This document shows, piece by piece, positions 1 to 11,900 of a stretch of 64,000 bases of DNA; the stretch's first letter is position 1; every line of letters starts with the position of its first letter. A program made the position numbers and the translations under genes. Below the pieces are notes generated by a model. The model worked only from the letters and a program-made list of their open reading frames with translations. It was not told the DNA's origin and searched no databases. The DNA comes from Aporrectodea caliginosa (Eukaryota; Annelida; Clitellata; Crassiclitellata; Lumbricidae), in NCBI GenBank assembly GCA_020284085.1, contig JACEVL010000153.1, positions 928,256 through 992,255 on the forward strand, given 5' to 3'.

Positions 1-1120
<1,120 letters not shown>

Positions 1121-1407
1121 GAGCAAACAGAGAAATGATGGCAGAGCACACACAGCAGTACAGCATCACAATAACAAAATTAAATGCCAGCAGCTCATAT
1201 AGGACACTACCGGTAATACAATACGACCATAATGTTTAGTAACATAAGCACTCTTAAACATGGTGATAATTTCTTCATACATGTATTTCTAAAATTCAAA
1301 AAGAAATAAACTCATTAAAGCACATGTTGCAAAATTTAAATAGCTCATTAAAATAATACTTAAACTGTAAATAAGTGAAATAATGCATAGAAAAGTTGAT
1401 GGCAAAC

Positions 1408-1551
1408 CATTTTGATTGAGGAGATGAGTGCATCCTTTGGTACAACCATCTGAATGATGATTCCATTGGGAAGAAGGCAGTCAAGCAAAAGATCTGGCGA
1501 ATCATAATCATCCTGAGCCCAGATGCTGTATGATGGATCAGCAGGAGCCAT
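1408..1551 (-). CDS. First coding exon of a second p110 (class IA PI3K) gene
   Basis: A 48-codon ATG exon on the minus strand encodes the start of an adaptor-binding domain. Core words are YSIW, DDYDSPDL and GIIIQMVVPK. It matches coding exon 1 of the complete p110 gene (58223-58366) at 37 of 48 residues with no length change. Fifteen codons differ silently, and codons 14-39 have only two replacements, which is the pattern of purifying selection rather than decay. The exon ends ATCAAAATG followed by GTTTGC, a GT donor that is weaker than the GTAAAT of the paralogue. A possible upstream acceptor (TTGACCAG) lies about 15 nt before the ATG. Downstream exons would lie left of the window. A transcribed-but-truncated copy cannot be excluded. 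Confidence 0.75.
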
Positions 1552-1725
1552 TATGTGCCTCGGACGTCTGGTCAATTGAAATCAAGATCAAACTGTGAAA
1601 CAGCCACGAAACAAAATTCTTGTAGTTCACATGAAAGATCTGAAACCAATAATCAATTAAAACTAATTTATTATTTATAAAAATGATAAGACTTCTACAG
1701 CTGTAAAGCAACTTTATGAAAAGGT

Positions 1726-2702
<977 letters not shown>

Positions 2703-3190
2703 CAGTTTCCAACATTGACCAAAACAGTTTTCAACATTGACCAGAGTGTTTTATGTAATCCTTCTCATAAATGTTCTGGACTTGGGTCCTTTCCATCACC
2801 TGTATTGAATTACCATGTAGGCTCCATAATGACAAAGGCAATTCTGTGTAACAACTTACCCAAAGCTATTACATACCAGGCACATTAGATCACAATTGAA
2901 AACGGTGGGACCTTTATTAAATTCTGGTCTCTAGTATTTGCCCTAATAATCAAAATAAGCATCAACATATAATCAGGATAATACTACCACCAAGACCACC
3001 AGTGGTCAGTGGTCACTGTTAAGTTTCCCACTTTTTGTAAGTGATGAATTCAACTGTTCCACAAAACCCTAGTTCCAATTCACATAATATGCTTAGAAAC
3101 CAAATTTTTTTAAATTGAACAACACTTAGGGGTCGTTATGAAAGACACAATTTTTAGTTTATTGCAATCAGTTTTGTTCTTACATTAAAA
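2703..3190. other. No gene recognised
   Basis: AT-rich noncoding sequence between the piggyBac MITE and a decayed interspersed repeat. I see no splice-consistent exon and no inverted-repeat ends. Confidence 0.5.
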
Positions 3191-3194
3191 TTTG

Positions 3195-4330
3195 CTAAAG
3201 AGTAAAGACCAGAAAACACCAGCAAACAATACTGGCAGAATAACTGAAAATTTGTGGAATTCCAGAGGAAGATCATTCCAGAATCAGGAAGCAGTTTGAT
3301 GAACTTGAAGCAAATAGTGACTGGGCTCGGGCAGAAGTGAGATAGGAGGATGATTGAGTAGAGCGGGGTGGCTGGATGGTGGAGTTCAAGAAGCTGCCAA
3401 GACTTGGGCTTCGAGTACTGTAAGTAACTTTAGGTTAGAGATAGGACTTAGAAGTGAATTTGTTCTTAATTTGGGTGGATTCAAGGTTGAGAACGAAATT
3501 GCAGTAATCAAGCTTAAAGTTGACAATGGAGGTAAAATAGTGAAGGCAGTTTTAAAGTCAAGCATGGATCAGATATGGTGGAGGTCTCGAATGTGCATGA
3601 AGCAGGAACATGATAGACTGGTGAAGTGGCTATAAAAAGAGAGATGTGGGTCAAAGGCAGTAGGCCTACTTAGTGGTTGCGAGTCGCTAGGGTTCAAACC
3701 CCAGCCCATAGCTTGTCTTCTAACCCACTCAGCTAAGCAACTGCAAAGATATTGGGGTCAGGAAACTAAAATATCTCATGAGTCATCAGTTGTTTTGTGT
3801 GGCATATATTAACAACATTAGATTCTGACCTGCACAGAGGAATCGGAGGTCAAAGCGGGTGATGAGGAGTCAGTATTGTATTGCATCTATAAATTTATAT
3901 AGTGCATCTCAGAGTGCACACCAATCAGAGGCGCTCCCAGTGCGAGAGACCCAGAGAAAAGAAAGCGGTTATGAGACAACGAAGAGGCACTTGGCCCAGC
4001 ATTTAATAAAGGAGGAACATGTCGAAGGAGGGAGCTAGTTCCACAGTGCAGGGTCAATGAAGGCAAAGGCTCGTGCAGTGGTAGGTGAATGGAAGGTTTA
4101 GGGATGTCTTGGTCTAATTCGGAAGGCCTAGGACTTGATCTGATATAGCGTCGATAATTAAGCTGGAGGCATCGACATATTTTGGAGATTTGCATTATTA
4201 CACTACAACACATCTGCAGGAAAAGCGAACAGTTGTTCTCAGCAATGCTTACAAAACTAGCATCTAAGACAAAGATAATGGCAAGCCGATTCAATGCAAT
4301 TATGAACACATAAATGGGACAGAGCATAGG
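3195..4330. repeat. Decayed SINE/LINE-type interspersed repeats
   Basis: The stretch holds repeat-like modules: 3240-3635 (CCAGAGGAAGATCATTCC onward), a tRNA-like segment on the minus strand at 3671-3743, and 3900-4130 beginning with an AGAGGCGCTCCC word shared with several other repeats in the window. ORFs at 3354-3635 (+) and 3887-4327 (-) cross these modules, show no domain, and are not accepted as genes. Confidence 0.45.
3671..3743 (-). repeat. tRNA-derived SINE head
   Basis: On the minus strand the segment has an A-box-like TAGCTGAGTGG and a B-box-like GGTTTGAACCC at tRNA-like spacing. It lies inside a larger repeat and lacks a clean cloverleaf, so it is a SINE promoter remnant and not a functional tRNA. 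Confidence 0.5.
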
Positions 4331-4876
4331 AATATTATTATTATTTTCCTTATTCTTTACTTACTTCTGTGGGCGTCAAATACGAACTCAATAACACTGA
4401 CCTTCGAAGATATTACAACTGTCGGCTGTCTATGCCTGCGATGGCAAAAGTCTCCTGCTGCCAGAAATCACACTCATAGCCATAACTAGGGGCAAGAAAA
4501 CTGGAAAAAGTTTCCGAAAGATCCAGGAAATGTAAACCCTGTTTGACCACTTTTTCCAGCCTGCACTTAACTTCCTATTTGGTGAAAGTAAACCCGCTTA
4601 GACGCTGCCTCCCTACCTTCCACATGGATCCGGTTAATGGCTGTCGAAAGCATTGAACCAGCGTCAGTCTTAGAATTGCTCCATGGATGCATTGCATGTT
4701 TACCTGGATTACACCAGGATACACCTGAGTACACCTGGATTAGGCCTAGGCCTATAATAATTATTATTTCGAATTACTGAAGAACACGATGTCGCATAGG
4801 TTGGTTCTGTCGGAATGTACTTGTAGGCCTACTCCGTTGTTCCATTTCCGCGCACTCTGTGCATGTCAGGAGCCGC
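4331..4876. other. No gene recognised
   Basis: Unique-looking noncoding sequence. Near 4700-4745 a short tandem pattern (ACACCTGGATTA type) repeats imperfectly. No coding signal is seen. Confidence 0.4.
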
Positions 4877-4883
4877 CGCTGTT

Positions 4884-5030
4884 AATGATCAATCAAATCA
4901 ATCAATCAAATCTCTTTTATTGAAGCCAAATGAAAAAAACACATAACATTTCAACATAAAGTATCAGGATTGGCCGCAAGAGGAGTCCCAAAAGGGATCA
5001 AGATCCCGCTAACTAGGGACACCTAGAACA
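4884..5030 (-). repeat. LINE-type 3' tail with ATTG repeats
   Basis: Read on the minus strand, this is a 3' tail ending in (ATTG)n. It holds the word GGTGTCCCTAGTTAGCGGGA (reverse complement of the sequence near 5005-5024). Copies of the same tail occur at 49081-49275 and 63717-63885, where the corresponding plus-strand words are CCCGCTGTTTAGG and CCCGCTGAATAGGGACACC. Confidence 0.55.
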
Positions 5031-5289
5031 ACATTTCAGAAATATGAATTAGCTAAATCCTTGATAAATATTGCAATATCAAGTTTCGTACAGCAATGCA
5101 AACAGTATAGTACATATTACACAGTAAATGATTAACTCGATTCAAAACACTATGAAAATATAAAGAAAAACCGAAAACCTTAACTAACAGTGAAAAAGAA
5201 TATCCGGCAGGGTAGGTTATAGCTAATTTCCATTAATCAGGTAGGCATGCAGCATTTTTTTTAAGTGATCGATTTGTAGTATAAAGTTG

Positions 5290-5495
5290 TTTGCATTGCC
5301 GAAGATTGGCCAACCGATGACCCGAGCGATTTTCAGAGTGATGGGACAGACGAGTGTTGTGAAAGTGTTGGTGACGATGCTGACTTTGGCATGCAGGCTG
5401 CTGGAATACGAGATTTGACCGACGAGGAGATGCTACAAATAGCCGTCAACATGCGCCAATGCCTGACAAATTTGTGTTGCAGCTAATCATACCCA
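5290..5495 (+). pseudogene. Fragment of an unidentified acidic ORF
   Basis: A plus-strand reading frame gives an acidic segment (DWPTDDPSDFQSDG, then LTDEEMLQIAV) that stops near 5480. It is shorter than a domain, has no start or partner exon, and lies just left of the LTR-element insertion point at 5538. It is probably a relic of an older transposon ORF. I do not recognise the family. Confidence 0.3.
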
Positions 5496-5513
5496 ACAAA
5501 ACCAAAATCTTTT

Positions 5514-6431
5514 TCACCTTGAATAAAACAGGGCAAACTTATTGTAACGCAATTGGCCGTCGTACCCTCTAGTGGGGTCTATCGTGGGCAACCTCCCCCC
5601 AGGATTCGCTAGGTCACTGGGTATTGGTGGGAGTACCTCGACCGCGTTGTCCTCGCCGCCAGCTAATCGACCGGAACCAGAAGTCCACGTTACATGCAGG
5701 GGAAAGGAGACCGAAGTGCTCCTTACCGGTTGACTGCCTTTGGCCAGCAGTCTTGCACTTCTTCTCACGGATTCAAGTCCTACAGGTCCTGTTTGGTCAC
5801 TTATACCCTTATCCTTCTTTCCTGACGTGGCGGCAACGAGTGAAGGCGCGGCTGCTATCGAGGCAGCTTCCGGTCCTGTTCGGGACCGAATTGGGTCCTT
5901 TGGTTGGGCGACCTCAACTCTTACCTCTGCATCCCGTAATCTACTTATGGGACCTGTAGTCAACACGGTAGGTCTGCCTACCAATGTGGATAACACTTCA
6001 TCCATATCGAACTGTCTATGGGCCAGTTCCTCCAACTGACGGTTTAGAGAGGTCCACTCCTGTGCAGAGGACGTGGCCAAATCGTCCAGTCTCCGGTCTA
6101 CATTATCATTTATTTGTCTGACTAGGCTGTTCATCCTCTGTTCCCCACTCTCATTACTCTGTCTCATTTGACCAGCCAGAGTGTTCATCCTATGTTCCAC
6201 ACTCTCATTACTCTGTCTCATTTGACCAGCCAGAGTGTTCATCCTATGTTCCCCACTCTCATTACTCTGTCTGACCTGGCCAGACAGTGTACCTAGTCCA
6301 TCCAACATCCTCTCCATCAAGGTGGTATTCGGGTCTGTGGCGGCCAACGGGGCATGTCTATCGCTAGGGCCTATACCTTCTCCCTCACCTTCTAGTGGAC
6401 ACAAAGAATCTAAAGACATGTCAATTTTCAC
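5514..6431 (-). pseudogene. 3'-LTR copy of the gag N-terminus, reading into flank
   Basis: A 305-codon ORF that duplicates the first ~296 codons of the 8988-13568 ORF with one visible amino-acid change. It then reads roughly nine flank-derived codons to a stop. It exists only because the LTR includes coding sequence. If the 3' LTR promoter is active it could make a truncated, coiled-coil-only Gag fragment, but nothing in the sequence shows that it does. Confidence 0.7.
5538..5542. repeat. Left target-site duplication of LTR element (CTTAT)
   Basis: CTTAT lies immediately left of the TG that opens the left LTR and matches CTTAT at 14666-14670 after the closing CA. Confidence 0.85.
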
Positions 6432-7528
6432 TCTTATTCAATACACTCGACAATAATCCACAATACACGTATTATATTTCAATACTGGCAATCCTTCAGT
6501 AACACGTTTTCAATCAATTCAGTTATGCACAACAATCATACATTCGTCAGTCCGTTAGTCAGGCGGTGTGTGCAATTAAGCAATACCTCTCCCTCAATTT
6601 ATCCCTTAATAATACACCAGTCGTGTAGCCAAAAAGGGGTTCACTATACCGTTCAGACGAGTCAATCCTCCTATACGTCTCTAGGCATCGGCATCAGTCC
6701 TCACAAGCGGCGCATAGACGTCTGTCGGACTTGACTGAGCGGCGACGGCTGTCGAGCGGCTGCACAGCGACGGACAGTGGACGCGTAGACAGAGAGGCCT
6801 ACTTCGTCTCGATTAATTATCTCCAGATAACGCAATCCAATGCTAAGCGCGGCGAAGACGTCGGTCTGACTTGACGGAGCGCGTCAATCAGTGGTTGGCT
6901 GCGCAGTGCGTAGAGTGGCCGCGTGGACGGAGAGATTTGACGACGTCGTAATTACCTCCAGGTAACGTAAACCAGGGTCGACACAGCGTGAACAGTAGTC
7001 GTAGATCAATGCAACTCAATGGCATTAAACTCTCAGGATGCGTCGTACATTAAGCGCAATTCATCTCGATCATAACTTCAAACTACAGGCATTAAGACTC
7101 CTGTCTTAGAATTTCACAGAATACGTAGGACTCCGGTCCTAATACTATACGGCTCCCAATACGGCTATATCAACGACTATATCTGTAGATTCTCGAAAGC
7201 ACACGGAAGGCATTTCCAACTTCTTCCGGTCTCACGGGCGTCACGTGACTAGCAAGCTTAATCCTCCGTAGCGCTTCTGTCGGACTGCCCCGACTCTTCA
7301 GTGCTCGGCGGTTTTGATCGCCGCGTGGCCGCGCGATGTCGCTAGCTGTCGCGTTGGCCTCTTGCGATTGGTCGAGCGCTCGACTGCCTGCGCTCACTGC
7401 AGGCTGTATGCGACGATTCCATACTTCCTCTTCCTCCTTTCCTCTCTTTCTGGCAGCGCTAGAAAATCTCTGTTGAATTATCTCTGGAGCTACATAATTC
7501 TAGTGGGGCTTAGTAGTAAAGCCTCACA
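5543..7528 (-). repeat. 3' LTR, carrying an open 5' gag fragment
   Basis: This is the direct copy of 12680-14665. The reading frame from the ATG at 6431 stays open to the LTR end and runs about 10 codons into flanking DNA, stopping at 5514. Differences from the 5' LTR were seen near 5860 (changes one Gag residue, S/P), 6342, 6926, 7230 and at the terminal dinucleotide 5544. Confidence 0.88.
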
Positions 7529-8987
7529 CTTCCAACCGACCACAGTTAGTCTCGTTCTACGAGACGGCAATAAGAGGAATTGAGTGTACTTTCAAACTCT
7601 TTTCCACTTATTAAATTCCCTACTGCGCTTTCGCGTGAACAAACTTCCATTTCCTTCGATTTCTCGTTGTGCATGCATCGGCTGCCGGCCTGCGTTGCAG
7701 GGTGCCTGGCTTCTATCCGCGGCTGGTGGCTGCCTGCGCTCCCCATGAGCGGCGGGATCATGACCTCTGGCCGATTCCTATACAGTCATCGTCGTACACA
7801 TGCCATACAGCTAGTACATTCATTCGTATGCACTCCTTCCACACAACGGCTAATTATGCTTATTCTAAACAGTTATGCAAATCTCTACGAATGTTCATGA
7901 ACCTGTAAAGACCCGTACTTGAGTCCAACTAATGCAAAAGTCCATGTACGCACGTTTATCCACACGCATTTCATCACATCAACATCTTCTTTATGCAGTC
8001 AGTCAAGCTCATATACATATTCACTTCTATGCATATCCACACATATTTTATGTTAATGTTCCACTAGTGTCTGCGTTGCTCCATTTCGTTCGCAGTTACA
8101 CAGTACAGATAGATATACCAGCAACTTCATCTGTAGGCATTCATTCCACATGGCACAGATTACACATATATATATATCAGATTCTCATCGTGGTCCATAG
8201 TAAATCAGTAGCCAGCCTACATGTTATACACAGTTAAATCGCAAGCGTTCCTGTATGCTTAAACCTACAAGTCCTATACTGTTCTTCGTCGTTTAACAGC
8301 CATAAATTCATAATCACGTACAGTCCAATTCGATTCCATTACTGCGTACAAAAATTCATTAAGCGACAATTATAGTCGGTTTAGCCATACGCACTAAGAC
8401 TACGATAATAACTGAACATAATAATCAAAGCAATTCTTAAGCAAATCTTTTCAGTACTTCACATGCCTATGTTCCGTGCTCTAAGCATAACATACGTCCA
8501 TTCTTTTACGATCAATTACGGCTTCTACTTAACCAAACATTCTTTTGTGGCTAGTTAATGCACTGCCGTCTAGATTAAACTATTCAGTGGCTCAGGCTAA
8601 TTACGTTTAATCCATTAATCGTTCACGGTCCAGTTATGTACCTCTACTTAATTAATTCGTTGCGTTAGCACGATGCATTAGCTTAAGCATGTCAATAACA
8701 GAATAAAACAATCTTACTGCAAATCTTTTCTACGTAGTATATCTGACTACAATCCTCTGGACTCTAGGCAATCGCCCTATTAGTCACAGTTCCGTTCATT
8801 TGCACTGCTACTTCTAAGCAAACTTCGATTAATTAGGCAACATGATTCTACGTTCGAGTATATATATTTCTAACTACTATAGTTTCAAATGTCTTGATAG
8901 ACAATCCGGACAGTTCCTCAGACAGCGTTCATGTCTCTTTTTGTCCTTCGTCCGCACTGTTTCCACCATAAGTACAGTGTTTAGTCC
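7529..8987 (-). other. Noncoding 3' internal region of the LTR element
   Basis: This 1.46-kb stretch between the Gag ORF stop and the 3' LTR has only short unrelated ORFs. No reverse transcriptase or envelope signature is visible. Close to the 3' LTR is a perfect hairpin at 7549-7565 (GTCTCGT, loop TCT, ACGAGAC), followed on the minus strand by the purine-rich GGTTGGAAG that abuts the LTR. Confidence 0.6.
7549..7565. other. Perfect 7-bp hairpin next to the 3' LTR
   Basis: GTCTCGT and ACGAGAC form a 7-bp stem with a 3-nt loop, 20 bp from the LTR edge, between it and the Gag ORF. It could be a packaging or priming structure. This is inference. Confidence 0.45.
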
Positions 8988-11900
8988 TTACTGTTGTGGT
9001 CTGAACAGGAAAGACCAAACCCACGCCGAATTCTTGACAAAGAACAAAGTGGCGGTCAAAATCTCCACGATCCATCCCTCGTGGTTGACGCTGGCAAATA
9101 CATCCGTGAGACCTTCCAGGAACTGTTCCTCTCGAACTCCGGGCGGCTGGCTCAGGAATCTGTTCAGCAGCAGTGTGCTTAACGACCAGGTTCCGAAGGA
9201 CCAAGGCTGTCCTTCGCTCCAGGGCGTTAGACGGGGTGCGAGCTGGTGTCCATTCGCGACGTGCACGGTCTGCATCCGGCCCTCTCGTCGGTACCAGTCT
9301 CTGAGGATTTCTTCTACACCCTCCTGGCTCGCCAAGGTGTGGATCATACAAAGGACTATCGGCTCGATATCCATTGGCAGTCCTGATGGTGGCACCAGGT
9401 TGCGGATCAGCGGCATGTCCGTTGGCTGAAGACCCACGTGTCCCTGCGTTTGAAAGTGGTGGAAGATGCGCCAGAGGAGTCCAGCGGTATGGATCTTCCA
9501 GGTGGGGTGGGATAGATACACCAACGGCATCGGCTGCGCGGCGACAGGTGGTGACGGTGGTAGTTGTACGTCCAGGAGGACCACGTCATCACTCACGGAA
9601 GAGATGGGAGAGTAGGTGTCCGACGGTCTACTTCCGGTCTCGTTCCTCTCTGGTCCCTGCGGGGTAGACGCTCGTCCAAGAATGTCGTCGGCGGCTTGAC
9701 CAAGCCAGGCCTCCAACGAATCGCTCAACTCGACCTCCGGTACTGGCTCTCTGTTGTCCATTGCGGGATTACTGCTGCCGTTCCAGGTTGCCATCTCGTC
9801 TCTTACCGATAAAGTTCGTAATTGCCACTGAATACAGTTATACTCCAACCTTCGCTGACTCTTTCTTTTCTTACCACCTCGCGCTCTGCTATCAACGGAA
9901 TGAGAGTTCTCTTTTGTTTCACGCGGCGTCTGTAATTTGTCGCGGGAATCTATAGTGATCTCTCTGTTAGGTGTTCTTTTTGACATAATTGTGACAAATG
10001 GTTTATGGGCGTTACCCAACAGCACATTTCTCTCTTCCCTCTCCCTTTTGGAAAGAGTAGTCTCAGCTTCCCATTGGTTCTCCATTAAACTGCTAGTTGT
10101 GGTTTCAAATTCCCTCCTGAGGCTCTCTGGGCCCCTCGGCTGTCCATCGTTTTCCAACTCGGCCGGTCTGGTGGGGTGGCAACGTACTCTTGCCGGCGTT
10201 CCACGCATACCGTGGACCGAGTTACATTCACCCCTCCGCATTTTATAGTGTATTACTACACGTCGTCCCTTGATATACAGCCAATTGTCACTGAAGTTCC
10301 ACTTTACGTCCCTTTGTCTCAAGAAATCCATTCCTGCAATGATTCCTTCAATTTCTTCTGCCAATATCAACCTCATGTAGTGTGTTCTACCGGAAATCAG
10401 AATTCTGGCTTCCGTCTGCCCGACAACGGTCAATTCTAACCCGTTGGCTGCAAAAATTCGTTGTCTGGTCGGTCGGATTTCGGCTCTTGCAAACAACCTT
10501 GCATTCCCCAAACAAAAATTCGACCCGGTATCCACTAGCATCCATTCAGTCCGACCCTTTACTTGTACTTTCAAGTAAGGCTTGGCTGCATTGTCCGTCG
10601 ACTGTAAGTTCATTACAGTGGCCTCCCTTGCCCTGTAACTCCTTATCGATCGGTTTCGATATGTAACTCCATCCTCAGGTATTTCGGTATACCCATAATC
10701 ATCTGTGTAACCTCTATATTGGCATTCGGCTGCTCTATGGCCTGGCTGTCCACAGGTCCAACATTGCATCTGTGAATTCCAGTTCCGGTTGACTGGATAA
10801 TTCTGCGCCCCTTGTCCTCTCCAATGCTGATCAGCTCCTCTATTCATATTTCGATTGCCTTGTGAAGCTGGTTCTCTTCTGCCATTATTCCTTTGTCTTC
10901 GGTCCGTCGACCATTGGCCTTGCGTTCCTCTCGCACGATCACCGTTTTGTCTGCTATCATAGCCGAAACCGGTTTCAGTTTCGCGTACCGTTTGTACTCG
11001 ATTCCTATTTCTGTCCTCATGGCGTGCAGAATCCCGTTCTGCCCTCTGGTAAGCAGTTAATCGCACCGCTAGCCTGTATGTTTGATCCAACGTCGTTGGA
11101 CTATGTTCCAACACGCGGGAGCTTATCTTACGGTCAAACATACCGTCTAGGAAAGCCTTTATCGAAATTGCTTCGCTGTGCAAACTCGGACTTCCGTCGA
11201 ACGCTAAAGTGGCAAGACGTCGGATCTCTTGCACAAGGGTCCCTAGGTCATCGTTTGCTCTTTGCCTGGTTGCCTGCAGTTGGACCTGGTGCAAAAATCT
11301 CTCTTCTTGATTTCCGTACCGGTTGCGCAATTTCTGGATGAGCTCCTCTACCGTCTGTGGCTGATCCAACTGACTTTCCCACAGCAGCTGTGCGGCTCCA
11401 TCTTTTAATGCACAGCTCAAATGATTAAGTGCATCTTCACTTGACCATCTGTTCTGACGAGTGCAAATCTTTAACCGGTACAAAAAATGTTCCAACTGCT
11501 CTGTTCCAGAATAGCTCCCTAGCGCTATATAATTTGCTCTCGTCACGGTTGACACGGCTGGCTGTTCAGGCACAGTGTTCGCAGAGTGATTTATTTCCAT
11601 TTCTCTATATCCATAAGTTTCAAATTGTCCAGAACTAATTGTTTGTGTGGCTGTGGAGGTTCGTGGTTGTGACAGAGGTAGGTTTGTGTCAGTTGCGTTG
11701 TCGATCAATGTGCTCGTCCGATAACCTGCTGGTAGTCTCTCGTCATCAGTTCTGAAGTTATCTGCTCGAGTGTTTGATCGCCATCGGTCGATTTCTTGTG
11801 GAGTGATTGGTGCGTGTTGCGTTGCTTGGTTATGCGTGCTCTTGTTGTATGGTACTGGCATTATTGCTGATTCTGGTATGTAGGCTCTATTGATTAACAG

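Noticed and set aside
3887..4327. 146-codon minus-strand ORF
   Set aside because: It lies across a repeat carrying the AGAGGCGCTCCC word, shows no domain, and has no splice partners.
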